Positions 1 to 10,334 of a stretch of DNA of 64,000 nt are shown here, one piece after another. The notes beneath the pieces were generated by a model. That model was not told where the DNA came from, did not search any database, and was given only the letters and a program-made list of their open reading frames with translations. Positions within the stretch are counted from its first letter, which is position 1. Each line of letters starts with the position of its first letter. The position numbers and the translations under genes were made by a program. This stretch comes from Coriobacteriia bacterium (lineage in GTDB: Bacteria; Actinomycetota; Coriobacteriia; Anaerosomatales; JAAXUF01): positions 248,001 to 312,000 of the forward strand of contig JAAXUF010000001.1 of assembly GCA_013336165.1 (NCBI GenBank), given 5' to 3'.

Positions 1-342
1 GCCGCCCAGCTCTGAAACCACGTCGATATCCACGATGTCGCCGTCCGACACGATCCGGACCGAACCCTCAACGTCATCGGGAACCATAAGGCCGTCGGTG
101 CTCAGATCGTCAACGACCTCGATCCCGCTGTCGCGAAAGTGGGCGTAGACGTGCTCGAACTGCTCCTCGGTCAGATCGATATCTGACAAGGCTCCTTGGA
201 TCTCTTCCTCAGTGAGGTTGCCTTTCGACTTCCCCATCTTCGTGAGTGTCCGGACTTCGGCAAGCTCAAGTTCGGGAACGGTCTTCGAATCGATAGCGCT
301 CTTTTTGGGTGTAGTGGAGTTTTCGGGCACGCTGACTGTCAC
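1..342 (-). CDS. rpoD: RNA polymerase primary sigma factor RpoD, N-terminal part
   Basis: First 114 codons of a protein that runs off the left edge of the window. The start is a GTG 12 bp after the dnaG stop, with CTGGAG just upstream. The visible part has a short Lys/Ser/Thr-rich leader, then an acidic helical stretch (KGNLTEEEIQGAL, LTEEQFEHVYAHF) typical of sigma-70 region 1.1, the auto-inhibitory domain of primary sigma factors. Regions 2 to 4 lie outside the window. Placement directly after dnaG matches the classic dnaG-rpoD arrangement of the macromolecular synthesis operon, which strongly supports the call despite the missing DNA-binding regions. Confidence 0.8.
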   Translation of the reverse strand, partial: MTVSVPENSTTPKKSAIDSKTVPELELAEVRTLTKMGKSKGNLTEEEIQGALSDIDLTEEQFEHVYAHFRDSGIEVVDDLSTDGLMVPDDVEGSVRIVSDGDIVDIDVVSELGG

Positions 343-354
343 GCCTCCAGATCC

Positions 355-2181
355 TTATCCGACATCTCGGGCTCCCCTGCGGTACTCATCGAGTTCACTT
401 TGCAGCGCAGAGACCTTCTTAAACATCTCGTCATAATCAGCCTTTTCCTTGAATGATTCCGGCTGCCTCAGACGTCCCTTCCCTTCCGCAATGCGGCGCT
501 CAAGCTCAAATTCCTTGAGTTTGACCGCCAAGTCGTGCTCAACCGCATCGACTTCCGAGTCATCGACAAGCAACGACGATCCGGAAATCGCCTCAACGGC
601 GTGTGGAAACCGCTCTTCCAATGTGCCGATAAGTTCGACCGCACTCGCCTGAGGCAACGCATGCATCAGGACCTCAGCTATTTGCCTGCTGGTCGGGTCT
701 GACAGCAGGTTCTCGGTAAGCAAGAACTGTGCCCTGCTTCTCAGAGACGGCTTGCGAACCAGCAACGCGAGCAACTCATACTCAACCTGGACCTCGCGCG
801 TCAGCGACAAGCCACCAAATGGAGTAGTCCCTTTGCTCGCTTGAGCGCCCTCGTCCTGCTGAGAAGGATTCACTTTCATCGACGCCATGCGGCCGATGAC
901 AATGGCGGGCTCCGTGAACAGCCTGCCCGCTATGTAGCGGGCATACTCACGCGCGGTCTCGGACTCCCTGATCGGCACCAGAAGCTGCACCGCATCGCCC
1001 AAGGCGCGTTCACGCTGTTCGGGCCGATCGAGGTCCCATCGCGCAAGCCGACGGTCGATACCGAAGCGCAGGAGCGGCGTCGCGTCGGCGACAAGGTCCC
1101 TGACGGCCTCGGGACCCTTCTTCGACACGAGATCGGCGGGATCCATGCCCTCCGGGATCACTGCGGCGAAGAGATCTATCCGCGAACTCCCAGCTTCCAT
1201 CGTGCTGTCCCGCCCGACGAACTCCACCGCCCGGTCGGCAGCGCGAAGCCCCGCTGCGTCGCCGTCGAACAGATAGACGACCCTCTTGGCAAACCGCGAC
1301 AGCAGCCGCACGTGCTCGCGCGTCAACGCCGTGCCGAGCGTGGCCACCGTATTGGGAAACCCCGCTTGGTGCATAGCGATGACGTCTGTGTAGCCCTCAA
1401 CGACGATCGCAGTACCGGTCGACGTAATGTGGGTCTTCGCACGGTCAATGCCGTACATGTTGGCCGACTTGTGAAAAACCGGCGTGTCCTGCGTGTTCAG
1501 ATACTTCGGCTCGCCGGAGCCGAGTACTCGCCCGCCGAACGCGATAATGCGGCCCTGCAGATCGCCGATCGGAAACATCAGGCGTTCGTAGAAGCGGTCG
1601 CGCATCCGCCCGTTATCGCCCTTCATGCCGAGGTTTGCCTCGGTGATCTCTTCCGCCGAGAAGCCTGCACTCGCCAGGTGGGTCGAAAGAGCCGCTCGGC
1701 CGGGCGCATAGCCCAGCTTCCACACCTTCGCGACGTCGCTCCCGAACCCGCGGGTGGCAAGGTACTGGCGAGCCCCCTGCGACTCAGCGTCGCGCGACTT
1801 GGTGAGCATGTCATGGTAGAAGTCGGCTGCCGCCTCGCTCGCTGCCATGAGCCGCTCCCGCTGACCCCTCGGCGCGCCTCCGCTCTCCTCCACGATCTCG
1901 ATGTGAGCCCTGTCGGCGAGCATGCGAACCGTGTCGGCGAACTCAGCGTTCTCGGCCTTCATCAGGAAGCCGAACACGTCCCCGCCCAGCCCGCAGCCGA
2001 AGCAGTGCCACAGCTGTGTAGCCGGATCGACCTTGAAGGATGGGGTTTTCTCGGCATGAAAGGGACAGCAGCCCCAGAAGAGGCGGCCCTTCTGCTTGAG
2101 CACAACACGCTCCGAGATCGTAGCGACAAGATCGGTTGCTTCGCGGACCCGGCGCACGTCGTCATCAGGTATGCGCCCCAC
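355..2181 (-). CDS. dnaG: DNA primase DnaG
   Basis: Synthesises RNA primers for replication. The N-terminal CHC2 zinc-binding domain is visible with ligands near C39, H42, C60 and C63 (CPFH...CFGC). The TOPRIM catalytic domain follows with the EGYTD motif and the FDGDAAG acidic pair. The C-terminal 150 residues are the helical DnaB-interaction region. I start at the GTG at 2181 because an AAGGGGG Shine-Dalgarno lies 6 to 7 nt upstream and the protein then begins VGRIPDDDV, as in DnaG homologues; an in-frame GTG at 2214 would add 11 residues. Length (608 aa) is normal. It is followed at 12 bp by rpoD and preceded at about 60 bp by dgt. Confidence 0.96.
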   Translation of the reverse strand: MGRIPDDDVRRVREATDLVATISERVVLKQKGRLFWGCCPFHAEKTPSFKVDPATQLWHCFGCGLGGDVFGFLMKAENAEFADTVRMLADRAHIEIVEESGGAPRGQRERLMAASEAAADFYHDMLTKSRDAESQGARQYLATRGFGSDVAKVWKLGYAPGRAALSTHLASAGFSAEEITEANLGMKGDNGRMRDRFYERLMFPIGDLQGRIIAFGGRVLGSGEPKYLNTQDTPVFHKSANMYGIDRAKTHITSTGTAIVVEGYTDVIAMHQAGFPNTVATLGTALTREHVRLLSRFAKRVVYLFDGDAAGLRAADRAVEFVGRDSTMEAGSSRIDLFAAVIPEGMDPADLVSKKGPEAVRDLVADATPLLRFGIDRRLARWDLDRPEQRERALGDAVQLLVPIRESETAREYARYIAGRLFTEPAIVIGRMASMKVNPSQQDEGAQASKGTTPFGGLSLTREVQVEYELLALLVRKPSLRSRAQFLLTENLLSDPTSRQIAEVLMHALPQASAVELIGTLEERFPHAVEAISGSSLLVDDSEVDAVEHDLAVKLKEFELERRIAEGKGRLRQPESFKEKADYDEMFKKVSALQSELDEYRRGARDVG

Positions 2182-2241
2182 GAAACACCCCCTTCGCCAC
2201 CAGAAAGCCTTCACGATACACGAAAACGGTGCTCACGAGAT

Positions 2242-3282
2242 CTAAACGAGCCATTTCTGTGGGACGAACAGGCGCTCGAACTCACGGATCGCATAGCGGT
2301 CGGTCATGCCTGCAATATAGTCGACAACGGCTTGGACACGCTGCGACCCCTCGACCGGCCGCTCGTCGGCAGGCATGTCCTCGGGATGCTCAAGGAAGTG
2401 CGCAAACAGCGACCTGACAACGGCGTTGGCCTTCGGTTCTTCTGCCTTTGCGCGGTCAGACAGGTAGACATGGTCGAATAAGAAGGCGCGCATCTGCATC
2501 ATCGCATCCCAAACCAGCGGCGACATCCGGATCTCGCCCGCATCAGCCGAGGTGGTGATCATGTCGTTGATCATGGTGGTTATCCGCGTCGCGTGGTGCC
2601 GACCCAAGATGGCGACCGGCTCGGCCGGCAGGTCAGCATCGTCCAGAACCCCTGCGCGCACCGCGTCGTCGATGTCATGGTTCACATAGGCGATGCGATC
2701 GGCGATCCGCACGATCTGACCCTCAAGCGTGACAGGGATGTGCTCGCCGGTATGCCCCAGAATGCCGTCTCGGACTTCCCATGTGAGATTGAGGCCTTTG
2801 CCTTCGTATTCCAAGCACTCGACGATGCGTATTGAGTGGATATTGTGTCTGTACCGAGTGGGTGTGACCGACGGGTCCGAATTTGAAAGCGCCTGCAGTG
2901 CCTCATCCAAGGCGTCCTCGCCGGTGTGCCCGAACGGAGTATGGCCCAGGTCGTGACCGAGAGATATCGCCTCTGTGAGGTCTTCGTTGAGTCCGAGCGC
3001 CCGGGCAATCGACCGGGAGATCTGGGCAACTTCAAGCGTGTGCGTCAGGCGCGTACGGTAATGATCGCCCTCGGGTGCCAGAAACACCTGCGTCTTGTGC
3101 GATAGCCTGCGAAACGCCTTGCAGTGGATGATCCGGTCGCGATCGCGCTGGTACTCCGTCCGGTAGGGATCCAATGCGATGCTGACCTGCCGGCCACGGC
3201 TCTCGTCCGCGAAAGCCGCGAGCGGAGAGAACCGCACATGCTCTTCGACTTCAAGAACCCGTCGCGTCCTAGCCGTTGTCAT
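2242..3282 (-). CDS. dgt: Deoxyguanosinetriphosphate triphosphohydrolase-like protein (HD superfamily)
   Basis: 346-residue HD-domain phosphohydrolase of the dGTPase-like family, which cleaves dNTPs to deoxynucleoside plus tripolyphosphate and is thought to adjust dNTP pools. Visible family motifs are the FRRLSHKTQVF segment, the first metal His in THTLEV, and the paired LGHDLGHTPFGHTGE motif that supplies the HD dyad. The C-terminal part is helical. The ATG start follows the small membrane protein gene by 24 bp and the stop lies about 60 bp before dnaG, so it is probably cotranscribed with the replication genes. Substrate preference cannot be read from sequence. Confidence 0.93.
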   Translation of the reverse strand: MTTARTRRVLEVEEHVRFSPLAAFADESRGRQVSIALDPYRTEYQRDRDRIIHCKAFRRLSHKTQVFLAPEGDHYRTRLTHTLEVAQISRSIARALGLNEDLTEAISLGHDLGHTPFGHTGEDALDEALQALSNSDPSVTPTRYRHNIHSIRIVECLEYEGKGLNLTWEVRDGILGHTGEHIPVTLEGQIVRIADRIAYVNHDIDDAVRAGVLDDADLPAEPVAILGRHHATRITTMINDMITTSADAGEIRMSPLVWDAMMQMRAFLFDHVYLSDRAKAEEPKANAVVRSLFAHFLEHPEDMPADERPVEGSQRVQAVVDYIAGMTDRYAIREFERLFVPQKWLV

Positions 3283-3306
3283 CTACTCTGCCGCCACCCC
3301 TCGGCG

Positions 3307-3630
3307 CTATGCGCCACCAAATCCCGCACCTGCAACTGCCGCGAGGCCCCCGACCACTCCCAGAACGGTCCCGAGTACCCACATAGCCCGGTCCCCCATG
3401 AACTTGCTGAGCCACACACCCAACGCCGCGCCAACAGCAGCGCCGAGAATCGCCAGACCTACGGACGGGAACGAGAGCCGCCAGTCGAGCCAGAAACGCA
3501 TCAGCATGGCCGAACCTAGCGCCGCCAGTAACCACGCGGCAAACCACGAAGGCCACAGTATCCGCCTGCGCTTCGAACGCCCGCGGATAAGCGGAGATCC
3601 CGGATCCTGCCAGAGCCGCGTGTTCTTCAC
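3307..3630 (-). CDS. Small membrane protein of unknown function
   Basis: About 107 residues. A basic N-terminus (RGRSKRRR) is followed by a hydrophobic segment around residues 25-45, a second near 55-75 and a third, Gly/Ala/Val-rich one at the C-terminus, so three membrane helices are likely. I start at the GTG at 3630 because GGAGG lies 8 nt upstream; an ATG at 3645 in the same frame would place that Shine-Dalgarno inside the gene. It sits 24 bp before dgt in the same direction. I do not recognise the family; the glycine-rich helices resemble small AtpZ/AtpI-like proteins, but no ATP synthase genes are nearby, so no function is assigned. Confidence 0.7.
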   Translation of the reverse strand: MKNTRLWQDPGSPLIRGRSKRRRILWPSWFAAWLLAALGSAMLMRFWLDWRLSFPSVGLAILGAAVGAALGVWLSKFMGDRAMWVLGTVLGVVGGLAAVAGAGFGGA

Positions 3631-3655
3631 GCGTTCACCCTCCATGAGGGACTTG

Positions 3656-3683
3656 GGGTCCCGGCCGTGTGAGACCGGGACCC
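3656..3683 (-). terminator. Hairpin downstream of ppdK
   Basis: A 9-bp perfect stem (GGGTCCCGG / CCGGGACCC) with a 10-nt loop lies 17 bp after the ppdK stop and just before the small membrane protein gene. No clear U-tract follows on the minus strand, so it may be a weak or processing-type terminator. Confidence 0.45.
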
Positions 3684-3699
3684 GCCAGCGATGCGGATG

Positions 3700-6432
3700 C
3701 TACCTGTTGTCGGATCCCGGAGCGTTCTCGGCAAGCGACGCCTGCGCTGCGGCAAGGCGGGCCAGCGGAACGCGGTACGGCGAGCACGACACATACGTCA
3801 GGCCGATCTTGAAGAACGTCTTTACCGATTCCGGGTCGCCGCCATGCTCGCCGCAGACGCCCAGTTTGATCTTGGGGTTGGACTCCCGGCCCAGCGCGCA
3901 ACCCATTTCGACGAGCTTGGCCACTCCGGCGTCCACGGTTTCGAACGGATTGCGGGCGAGAATCTTGCGATCCAGATAGCGGGGCAGGAACTTGCCCTCG
4001 ATGTCGTCACGGGAGAAACCGAACGTCGTCTGCGTCAGGTCGTTGGTGCCGAAGCTGAAGAAGTCGGCGACCTTTGCGATCTCATCGGCCGTCACTGCGG
4101 CACGCGGGAGCTCAATCATCGTGCCGATCGGGATCTCGAGCGGACAATCGCTGGCCTCGGCGACCGAAGCGATGACAGCCTCCGTCTCGGCGCGCAACGT
4201 CTCAAGCTCGGTCACGACGGACACCAGCGGAATCATGATCTCCGGCTTGGGATCCATGCCCCGCTTCTTGAGCTCACATGTTGCCAGGGCAATTGCGCGG
4301 ACCTGCATCCCGTAGAGCTCGGGGTACATGATTCCGAGACGGCAACCGCGAAGGCCCAGCATCGGGTTCATCTCGACCATCGAGTCGATCTGAGCGAGCA
4401 GCTTGCGCTTGAAAGACAGCTCGGAAGCCGGCGCACCGGCGCATTCGGCACGGACGATCTCGACCTCGAGTTCGCGCGGGTTGTCGAGGAACTCGTGCAG
4501 AGGCGGATCAAGCAGCCGTACGGTCACGGGCAGGCCGTCCATGGCCTCGAAGATGCCGAGGTAGTCACCAACCTGCACGGCGAGCAGCTTCGCAAGCTCG
4601 GCGTCGCGGCCGGCTTGGTCCTCGGCGAGCACGAAACTCTGGATGATGTCTTTGCGGGTGCCGAGGAACATGTGCTCCGTGCGGCATAGGCCGATGCCGG
4701 CAGCGCCGAACTCGCGGCCGAGGCGCGCGTCATCGGGCGTATCGGCGTTGGCGCGAACACCCATCGTACGGAACTCGTCGGCCCACGTGAGGATCGTGCC
4801 GAATTCGTCGGACACACTGGGTGGTACCAGCGCAACGGCACCCAGCACCACAGCACCGGTCGTGCCGTCGATGGAGATCATGTCACCTTCGTGCAGCTCG
4901 ATGTCAGTGCCCGAAATGGTGGCGATCTTCTTCTCGGAGTTGATCTTGAGAGATTCAGCGCCACATACGCACGGCTTGCCCATGCCGCGGGCGACAACCG
5001 CCGCGTGGCTGGTCTTGCCGCCGTGGCTGGTCAGGATGCCCTGCGCAGCGATCATGCCGTGCAGGTCGTCCGGAGTGGTCTCCCAGCGAACCAGGATGAC
5101 TTTGCGACCGTCGGCCGCAGCTTTCTCGGCATCATCGGCAGTGAAGACGATCTCACCCACGGCAGCGCCCGGACTCGCGTTTAAGCCCTTCGCGATCACG
5201 TCGTAGTTGGCCTTGGTGTCGAACTGCGGGTGAAGAAGCTGGTCGAGCTGATCCGGATCGATCCGCAGCACGGCTTCTTCCTTGCCGATAAGCCCCTCGT
5301 CGACCATATCCACGGCGATCTTAAGCGCCGCGCGAGCGGTGCGCTTGCCAACGCGGGTCTGGAGCATCCACAACTTACCCTGCTCGATAGTGAACTCGAT
5401 ATCGCACATGTCGCGGTAGTGGTTCTCGAGGGTCACGAAGATCTCCTCGAGCTGAACGGCGACTTCGGGAAGCGGGTTATGCAGATCGGCGATCGGGCTG
5501 GTGTTGCGAATACCGGCGACTACGTCTTCTCCCTGCGCGTTCACGAGGAAGTCGCCGTAGAACTCGCGAGTGCCGTCGGCCGGGTTGCGGGTGAAGGCGA
5601 CTCCCGTAGCCGAGCTGTCGCCCTTGTTGCCGAATACCATGGCCTGCACGTTGACAGCCGTGCCGAGGTCATCGGCGATTCGGTAGAGTCGACGGTAGTC
5701 GATTGCGCGGCGGTTCATCCAGCTCTTGAAGACGGCCTCGATCGAGAGATGCAACTGAGCCTCGACGTCTTGCGGGAAGGCGACGCGGCCGTCAACGGCC
5801 AGCATCGGAAACTCTTCCGGCGAGACGCTGGTTGAGACAATCTCCTTGAACTGCGTGACCAGCCGCTCGAGATCCTCGGCGGACAGGTCCGTGTCATTGC
5901 GCACGCCGCGCGACTGCTTCATCGCGGTGATCGCATTCTCGAAATGATCGGCATCGACGTCGAGCACGACCTTCGAGAACATCTGGATGAACCTGCGGTA
6001 GCTGTCCCACGCAAAGCGCGGATTGCCCGTCTGAGCGATCAGACCCCGGACTGAAGTGTCGTTCAGGCCGAGATTCAAGATGGTGTCCATCATGCCCGGC
6101 ATCGAGAACGGAGCGCCGGAGCGCACAGACACGAGCAGCGGATCACTGGGATCGCCGAGACGCTTGCCCATCTTGGATTCGAGATCGGCAACGTAGGTCG
6201 CGATCTCCTCGGAAAGCCCTGCCGGAAACACAGGCGGCTTGGCCGTGTAGTACTCCCAGCAGGCCTGACAAGTGATCGTGAATCCTGGAGGAACCGGGAG
6301 GCCGATATTGGCCATCTCGGCGAGGTTCGCACCTTTGCCGCCGAGGACGAACTTGAGGCTCTTGTTTCCTTCGGTACGGTTCTCACCGCTCATGCCTTTG
6401 CCGAAGGCGTACACACGCTTGGTTTCAGTCAA
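3700..6432 (-). CDS. ppdK: Pyruvate, phosphate dikinase
   Basis: 910-residue cytoplasmic PPDK, interconverting pyruvate + ATP + Pi with PEP + AMP + PPi. The N-terminal nucleotide-binding domain begins with GKGANLAEM near residue 35. The central phosphohistidine domain carries the catalytic His in GGKTSHAAVVARGMG, around residue 455, and the Thr two residues before the His is the residue phosphorylated by PpsR-type regulators. The C-terminal PEP/pyruvate TIM barrel ends with GVCGEHGGDP. Length is typical. The gene for its likely regulatory kinase/phosphorylase lies about 110 bp upstream. In strict anaerobes PPDK often runs glycolytically or to supply PEP; direction here is not determinable. 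Confidence 0.97.
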   Translation of the reverse strand: MTETKRVYAFGKGMSGENRTEGNKSLKFVLGGKGANLAEMANIGLPVPPGFTITCQACWEYYTAKPPVFPAGLSEEIATYVADLESKMGKRLGDPSDPLLVSVRSGAPFSMPGMMDTILNLGLNDTSVRGLIAQTGNPRFAWDSYRRFIQMFSKVVLDVDADHFENAITAMKQSRGVRNDTDLSAEDLERLVTQFKEIVSTSVSPEEFPMLAVDGRVAFPQDVEAQLHLSIEAVFKSWMNRRAIDYRRLYRIADDLGTAVNVQAMVFGNKGDSSATGVAFTRNPADGTREFYGDFLVNAQGEDVVAGIRNTSPIADLHNPLPEVAVQLEEIFVTLENHYRDMCDIEFTIEQGKLWMLQTRVGKRTARAALKIAVDMVDEGLIGKEEAVLRIDPDQLDQLLHPQFDTKANYDVIAKGLNASPGAAVGEIVFTADDAEKAAADGRKVILVRWETTPDDLHGMIAAQGILTSHGGKTSHAAVVARGMGKPCVCGAESLKINSEKKIATISGTDIELHEGDMISIDGTTGAVVLGAVALVPPSVSDEFGTILTWADEFRTMGVRANADTPDDARLGREFGAAGIGLCRTEHMFLGTRKDIIQSFVLAEDQAGRDAELAKLLAVQVGDYLGIFEAMDGLPVTVRLLDPPLHEFLDNPRELEVEIVRAECAGAPASELSFKRKLLAQIDSMVEMNPMLGLRGCRLGIMYPELYGMQVRAIALATCELKKRGMDPKPEIMIPLVSVVTELETLRAETEAVIASVAEASDCPLEIPIGTMIELPRAAVTADEIAKVADFFSFGTNDLTQTTFGFSRDDIEGKFLPRYLDRKILARNPFETVDAGVAKLVEMGCALGRESNPKIKLGVCGEHGGDPESVKTFFKIGLTYVSCSPYRVPLARLAAAQASLAENAPGSDNR

Positions 6433-6540
6433 TGCCCTCTCCTTTAGTGCCGGTTAACAGAGGCTGTTGAGCATGATAGCGCACGAGTATCCTCACGCAC
6501 ATGCATAAAGAGATTGCGATACGATAATCCGCCCGTGGTT

Positions 6541-7359
6541 TCAGTCTTGTATCTCAAGCGCACCATGCAGGTGCCTGATCACTTCCTGCGCGGTTTCCTC
6601 GATGGCACGGTTGTCGGTGCGGATGCTGAAACAGCCGATCTTGCGCATCAGCGCACGGGCTTCATCAAGTTCGTCCTCGATATCGTTACGCTCCGCATAG
6701 TGGGAAACGTACGTGCCGAGTTCGGCCATCCGCTTCGCGCGGATCTCCGATAGCACGTCGGGATCGCTGAGCAGCCCGAAGACTCGCCGCGGTTCGCAGT
6801 CGAACAGTTCACGCGGCGGGTCGGTATCGGGTGTCAGCGGTATGTTAGCAACGAGATAGCCTTTCAGCGCCAGGTAGATCGAAAGCGGTGTCTTACCGGT
6901 GCGTGACACGCCGATGAGCACGATATCGGCGTGCGTGAGATCTGCGGGGTTGCGGCCGTCGTCGTGGCGAATCGTGTACTCCATCGCCTCGATGCGGTCG
7001 AAATACTCCTCGTCGGGCTGCCTGATCGCGCCGGCCTCGCCGCGAGGGGCGCTCCCATGGATCGACCCCAGAAGATCGACCGCCGGACCAACGACGTCGA
7101 CGCCGCGCACGCCCTTCTCGGTGACAAGCGCCCGCATCTCTTCGCGAAGCGACTGCTGCACGAACGTGTAGAAGAAGATGCAGTACGTTCCGCAGTGGGC
7201 TTCGACCATGTCGCGCAGCTGGGACGCCGAGGAGACTTTGGGCAGACGCTCGAGCACGAAGGCGCCACGCGGGAACTGCGAGAGAGCCGCGCGAGCGACC
7301 GCCTCGGCAGTCTCGCCCACGGAGTCCGACAAGATGTGAATCGTGATGGGACCTGCCAT
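6541..7359 (-). CDS. ppsR: PPDK regulatory kinase/pyrophosphorylase (DUF299 family)
   Basis: 272-residue bifunctional regulator that inactivates PPDK by ADP-dependent phosphorylation of an active-site Thr and reactivates it by Pi-dependent removal. The N-terminus HILSDSVGETAE is the family signature. The P-loop GVSRTGKT lies at residues 150-157, and the DPPRELF...VFGL segment after it is also conserved. Adjacency to ppdK supports a PPDK rather than PEP-synthase target. The ATG lies 6 bp downstream of the glyS stop, so transcription probably continues from glyQS. The 108-bp gap to ppdK may hold a separate promoter, but I could not identify convincing boxes. Confidence 0.94.
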   Translation of the reverse strand: MAGPITIHILSDSVGETAEAVARAALSQFPRGAFVLERLPKVSSASQLRDMVEAHCGTYCIFFYTFVQQSLREEMRALVTEKGVRGVDVVGPAVDLLGSIHGSAPRGEAGAIRQPDEEYFDRIEAMEYTIRHDDGRNPADLTHADIVLIGVSRTGKTPLSIYLALKGYLVANIPLTPDTDPPRELFDCEPRRVFGLLSDPDVLSEIRAKRMAELGTYVSHYAERNDIEDELDEARALMRKIGCFSIRTDNRAIEETAQEVIRHLHGALEIQD

Positions 7360-7365
7360 CGCGAA

Positions 7366-9438
7366 CTACCCTGCCAATCTGCTGAAGTCGGCGAACCGGG
7401 CGAACAACGCAATGAAGCGGTTCAGGAGCCTCAACCGATTCTCGCGCACCGCACTGTCGGGATCCATGACCAAGACGCCGGTGAAGAACTCGTCGATCGG
7501 GCCGCGCAATCCCGCGAAGGACTCCAGCAGAGCCGAGTGGGCGCGCTGACTGATGAGCGTGTCCGCAAGCCCCTCGGCGACGTCGAGTGCATCGGCAAGC
7601 GCCGACTCCTCCGCACCCATGAGTGCGCGGTCCACCCTCGTGCCGAGATCCGCCTGAGCGATGTTGCGGGCACGGCTGAATGCGACCGACAGATCCTCCA
7701 TGTCATCGCTCGACTCGCGAAGTGCCGTGAGTGCCTCGCATCGAGCAAGCGCGTCCGCGGGATCGTCTGCCGCAACTGCAAGCACGGCCGCAACTGTGTC
7801 GTATGCGTTGCCGCGCTCACGCAGGAGCCCATCGAGCCTCGCGGTGAAGAATGCCTTGACGTCGCCGCCGCTAGCCTCAGAGTCGAACGCCAGAACATCT
7901 TGGTAGCCCTCAAGCGTGGCCGTGACCAGCGCGTTCAGACCCACGCTGAGCTTGGCGTCGAGCATGATCTGTAGAATGCCGATCGCTGCGCGGCGAAGCG
8001 CAAAGGGATCGGCCGAGCCGGTTGGGGCCTTTCCAGCCGCGAATATGCCGACGATGGTGTCGAACTTGTCGGCAAGCGCGACGATGCGCCCTGCGGCGGT
8101 GGCAGGAAGTGCGTCGCCTGCGAATCTGGGCCGATAGTGTTCCATGATCGCCGAGACAACTCCCGGCTCTTCACCGGCGGCCGCGGCGTAGTATCCGCCC
8201 ATGACGCCCTGAAGATCGGTGAACTCGATCACGGCGCTGGTGACGAGATCGGCCTTGGCGAGATGCGCCGCGCGGATCGCGTAGGCGGCCTCGTCGGGGC
8301 CCGCGTCCGTGAGTTCCGCGATCTTCTCGGCGAGAGACTCGACACGCCGCGTCTTGTCGCCGAGCGACCCCAGCTTGGTCTGAAAGACGATCTTGTCCAG
8401 TTTGGCGACGTAGGACTCGAGCGGGTTGGCGAGATCCTCCTGGAAGAAGAATGCCGCGTCTGAAAGACGCGCGCGAATCACGCGTTCATGGCCGCGAACG
8501 ATTGCGTCGGTGCGTGCCGGATCGCCGTTGTGCGCGACAACAAAGCGGTTCGTGAGCGTGCCGTCCGAGCTTTCGACCGGGAAGTAACGCTGGTGGCTTC
8601 CCATGGCATTCTCGAGTATCTCGCGCGGCACCTTCAGAAACGCCTCGTCGAACGTGCCAACCGCCACGGTCGGATACTCGACGAGGTTCACAACCTCGGC
8701 AAACGTCTTCTCCGGCACCACGACGCGCCCACCGATCTGCTCGGCGACGGTGGAGATGCCTTCACGGATGAGCTTGGCGCGCTCGGCCTGGTCGGCCACA
8801 ACCTTGCCACGCGAGAGGGCACGCGCGTACTCGTCGGCTGTCGGGACCTCGATCTCGCCGGGAGCCAGGAGGCGGTGACCCCGGGTGATCCGGCCCGCCA
8901 CCAACCCGGCAAACTCGACGGGGACTGTCTCGCCGCCGAAGAGAGCGAGCAGCCAGCGCACCGGGCGCGTGAAGCGCGCGTCTCCGCTCCCCCATCGCTG
9001 GGACCGCGGCCACTCGATACTCTCGGCGAGGCGCGCGAGCAGTGTCGGGAGTACTTCGGTGGCAGGCCCGCCGATCACTTCGACGATCGCGTAGACGTAG
9101 GCGCCCGCTTCATCATCAACGACGGTGAGCGATTCGACGCCGACGCCCTTACCCCGGGCAAAACCGATGGCAGCCTTGGTGGGAGCACCGTCCTCGGCGA
9201 AAGCGGCGGCAGCCGAGGGGCCCTTGAAGGTGTTGACGGCATTGGCTTGGTGTTCAGACAGCTCAGTCACACTGATGACGAGGCGGCGCGGAGCGCCAAA
9301 AACGCTGATTTCGTCATACTCGATGCGCGCATTGTCCAAGGCCTTGGGAACAGCGACCTGGAGTTGTTCGATGGCACCGTAGAGCGCCCCGGAAGGCATC
9401 TCCTCGACGCCAATCTCAAATACAAGATTCCTCGTCAT
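7366..9438 (-). CDS. glyS: Glycyl-tRNA synthetase beta subunit
   Basis: 690-residue beta subunit of the heterotetrameric bacterial glycyl-tRNA synthetase, carrying tRNA recognition and HD-like and anticodon-binding regions. The protein begins [15 protein letters not shown], the family N-terminus. The ATG at 9438 overlaps the glyQ stop by 4 bp (ATGA), indicating translational coupling with the alpha subunit; the open frame extends 21 codons further upstream inside glyQ but that part is not GlyS-like. A conserved [11 protein letters not shown] segment and the C-terminal DALRV-type ALR region are present. Length is normal for the family. Confidence 0.97.
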   Translation of the reverse strand: MTRNLVFEIGVEEMPSGALYGAIEQLQVAVPKALDNARIEYDEISVFGAPRRLVISVTELSEHQANAVNTFKGPSAAAAFAEDGAPTKAAIGFARGKGVGVESLTVVDDEAGAYVYAIVEVIGGPATEVLPTLLARLAESIEWPRSQRWGSGDARFTRPVRWLLALFGGETVPVEFAGLVAGRITRGHRLLAPGEIEVPTADEYARALSRGKVVADQAERAKLIREGISTVAEQIGGRVVVPEKTFAEVVNLVEYPTVAVGTFDEAFLKVPREILENAMGSHQRYFPVESSDGTLTNRFVVAHNGDPARTDAIVRGHERVIRARLSDAAFFFQEDLANPLESYVAKLDKIVFQTKLGSLGDKTRRVESLAEKIAELTDAGPDEAAYAIRAAHLAKADLVTSAVIEFTDLQGVMGGYYAAAAGEEPGVVSAIMEHYRPRFAGDALPATAAGRIVALADKFDTIVGIFAAGKAPTGSADPFALRRAAIGILQIMLDAKLSVGLNALVTATLEGYQDVLAFDSEASGGDVKAFFTARLDGLLRERGNAYDTVAAVLAVAADDPADALARCEALTALRESSDDMEDLSVAFSRARNIAQADLGTRVDRALMGAEESALADALDVAEGLADTLISQRAHSALLESFAGLRGPIDEFFTGVLVMDPDSAVRENRLRLLNRFIALFARFADFSRLAG

Positions 9439-10334
9439 CTCGCTGCCCCCCCTTCGGTCGCCGCAGAAGGGGTGACAAGTTCGATGTAGGCCGCACAGCA
9501 TGCCTTGGCAAGCGCCCGTACGCGCAGAATGTAGCCTTGACGCTCGGTCACAGAGATGGCGCCGCGAGCGTCAAGCAGGTTGAATGCGTGCGAACACTTC
9601 AAGACGTAGTCATATGCCGGCAGAACTAGCCCAGCGTTCAGGGTACGGCTGCACTCGCCTTCAAACGTCGTGAAGAGGCCGAGCAGCATGTCGACATCGG
9701 CAACTTCGAAGTTGTAGGCGGAGTATTGCTGCTCATTCTTCAGGAACACGTCCCCGTAGGTAAACACGTGCCCGTCCGGTCCCTTTGACCAGATGAGGTC
9801 GTAGACGCTGTCCACGCCCTGGATGTACATCGCGAGACGCTCGAGGCCGTAGGTGATCTCGGCAGGGACGGGGCGACACTCGAAGCCCCCCACTTGTTGG
9901 AAGTACGTGAACTGCGTGCACTCCATGCCGTTGAGCCACACTTCCCAGCCCAAACCCCAGGCGCCGAGCGTGGGAGACTCCCAATCGTCTTCGACCAGGC
10001 GGATGTCGTGATCGGCAGGTTCGATGCCAATCGCGCGCAGAGAGTTCAGATAGAGGTCGAGTACATCGTCAGGAGAGGGCTTGAGGATGACCTGGAACTG
10101 GTAGTAATGCTGGAGCCGGTTGGGATTTTCCCCGTAGCGTCCGTCCGACGGACGACGGGACGGCTGAACATACGCCGTACGCCACGCATCCGGACCCAAG
10201 GATCTTAGTGTGGTCGCCGGGTGAAACGTCCCCGCCCCAACTTCTGTGTCGTAGGGCTGCAAAACAACGCACCCCTGATCGGCCCAGTAGCGAGACAGAG
10301 CGAGAATGATGTCCTGAAACGTCAGAGAACTCAT
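9435..10334 (-). CDS. glyQ: Glycyl-tRNA synthetase alpha subunit
   Basis: 299-residue catalytic subunit that activates glycine and charges tRNA-Gly with GlyS. Diagnostic segments are [52 protein letters not shown] and the [16 protein letters not shown] block. Its stop overlaps the glyS start by 4 bp. A 139-bp non-coding stretch separates it from recO upstream; I looked there for a T-box leader and found no recognisable T-box sequence or terminator. Length is normal. Confidence 0.98.
   Translation of the reverse strand: MSSLTFQDIILALSRYWADQGCVVLQPYDTEVGAGTFHPATTLRSLGPDAWRTAYVQPSRRPSDGRYGENPNRLQHYYQFQVILKPSPDDVLDLYLNSLRAIGIEPADHDIRLVEDDWESPTLGAWGLGWEVWLNGMECTQFTYFQQVGGFECRPVPAEITYGLERLAMYIQGVDSVYDLIWSKGPDGHVFTYGDVFLKNEQQYSAYNFEVADVDMLLGLFTTFEGECSRTLNAGLVLPAYDYVLKCSHAFNLLDARGAISVTERQGYILRVRALAKACCAAYIELVTPSAATEGGAAR

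Noticed and set aside
841-2481. 546-codon plus-strand open frame opposite dnaG
   Set aside because: Antisense shadow in high-GC DNA; the opposite strand carries a complete DnaG with its motifs, and this frame shows Arg/His-rich composition without any domain.
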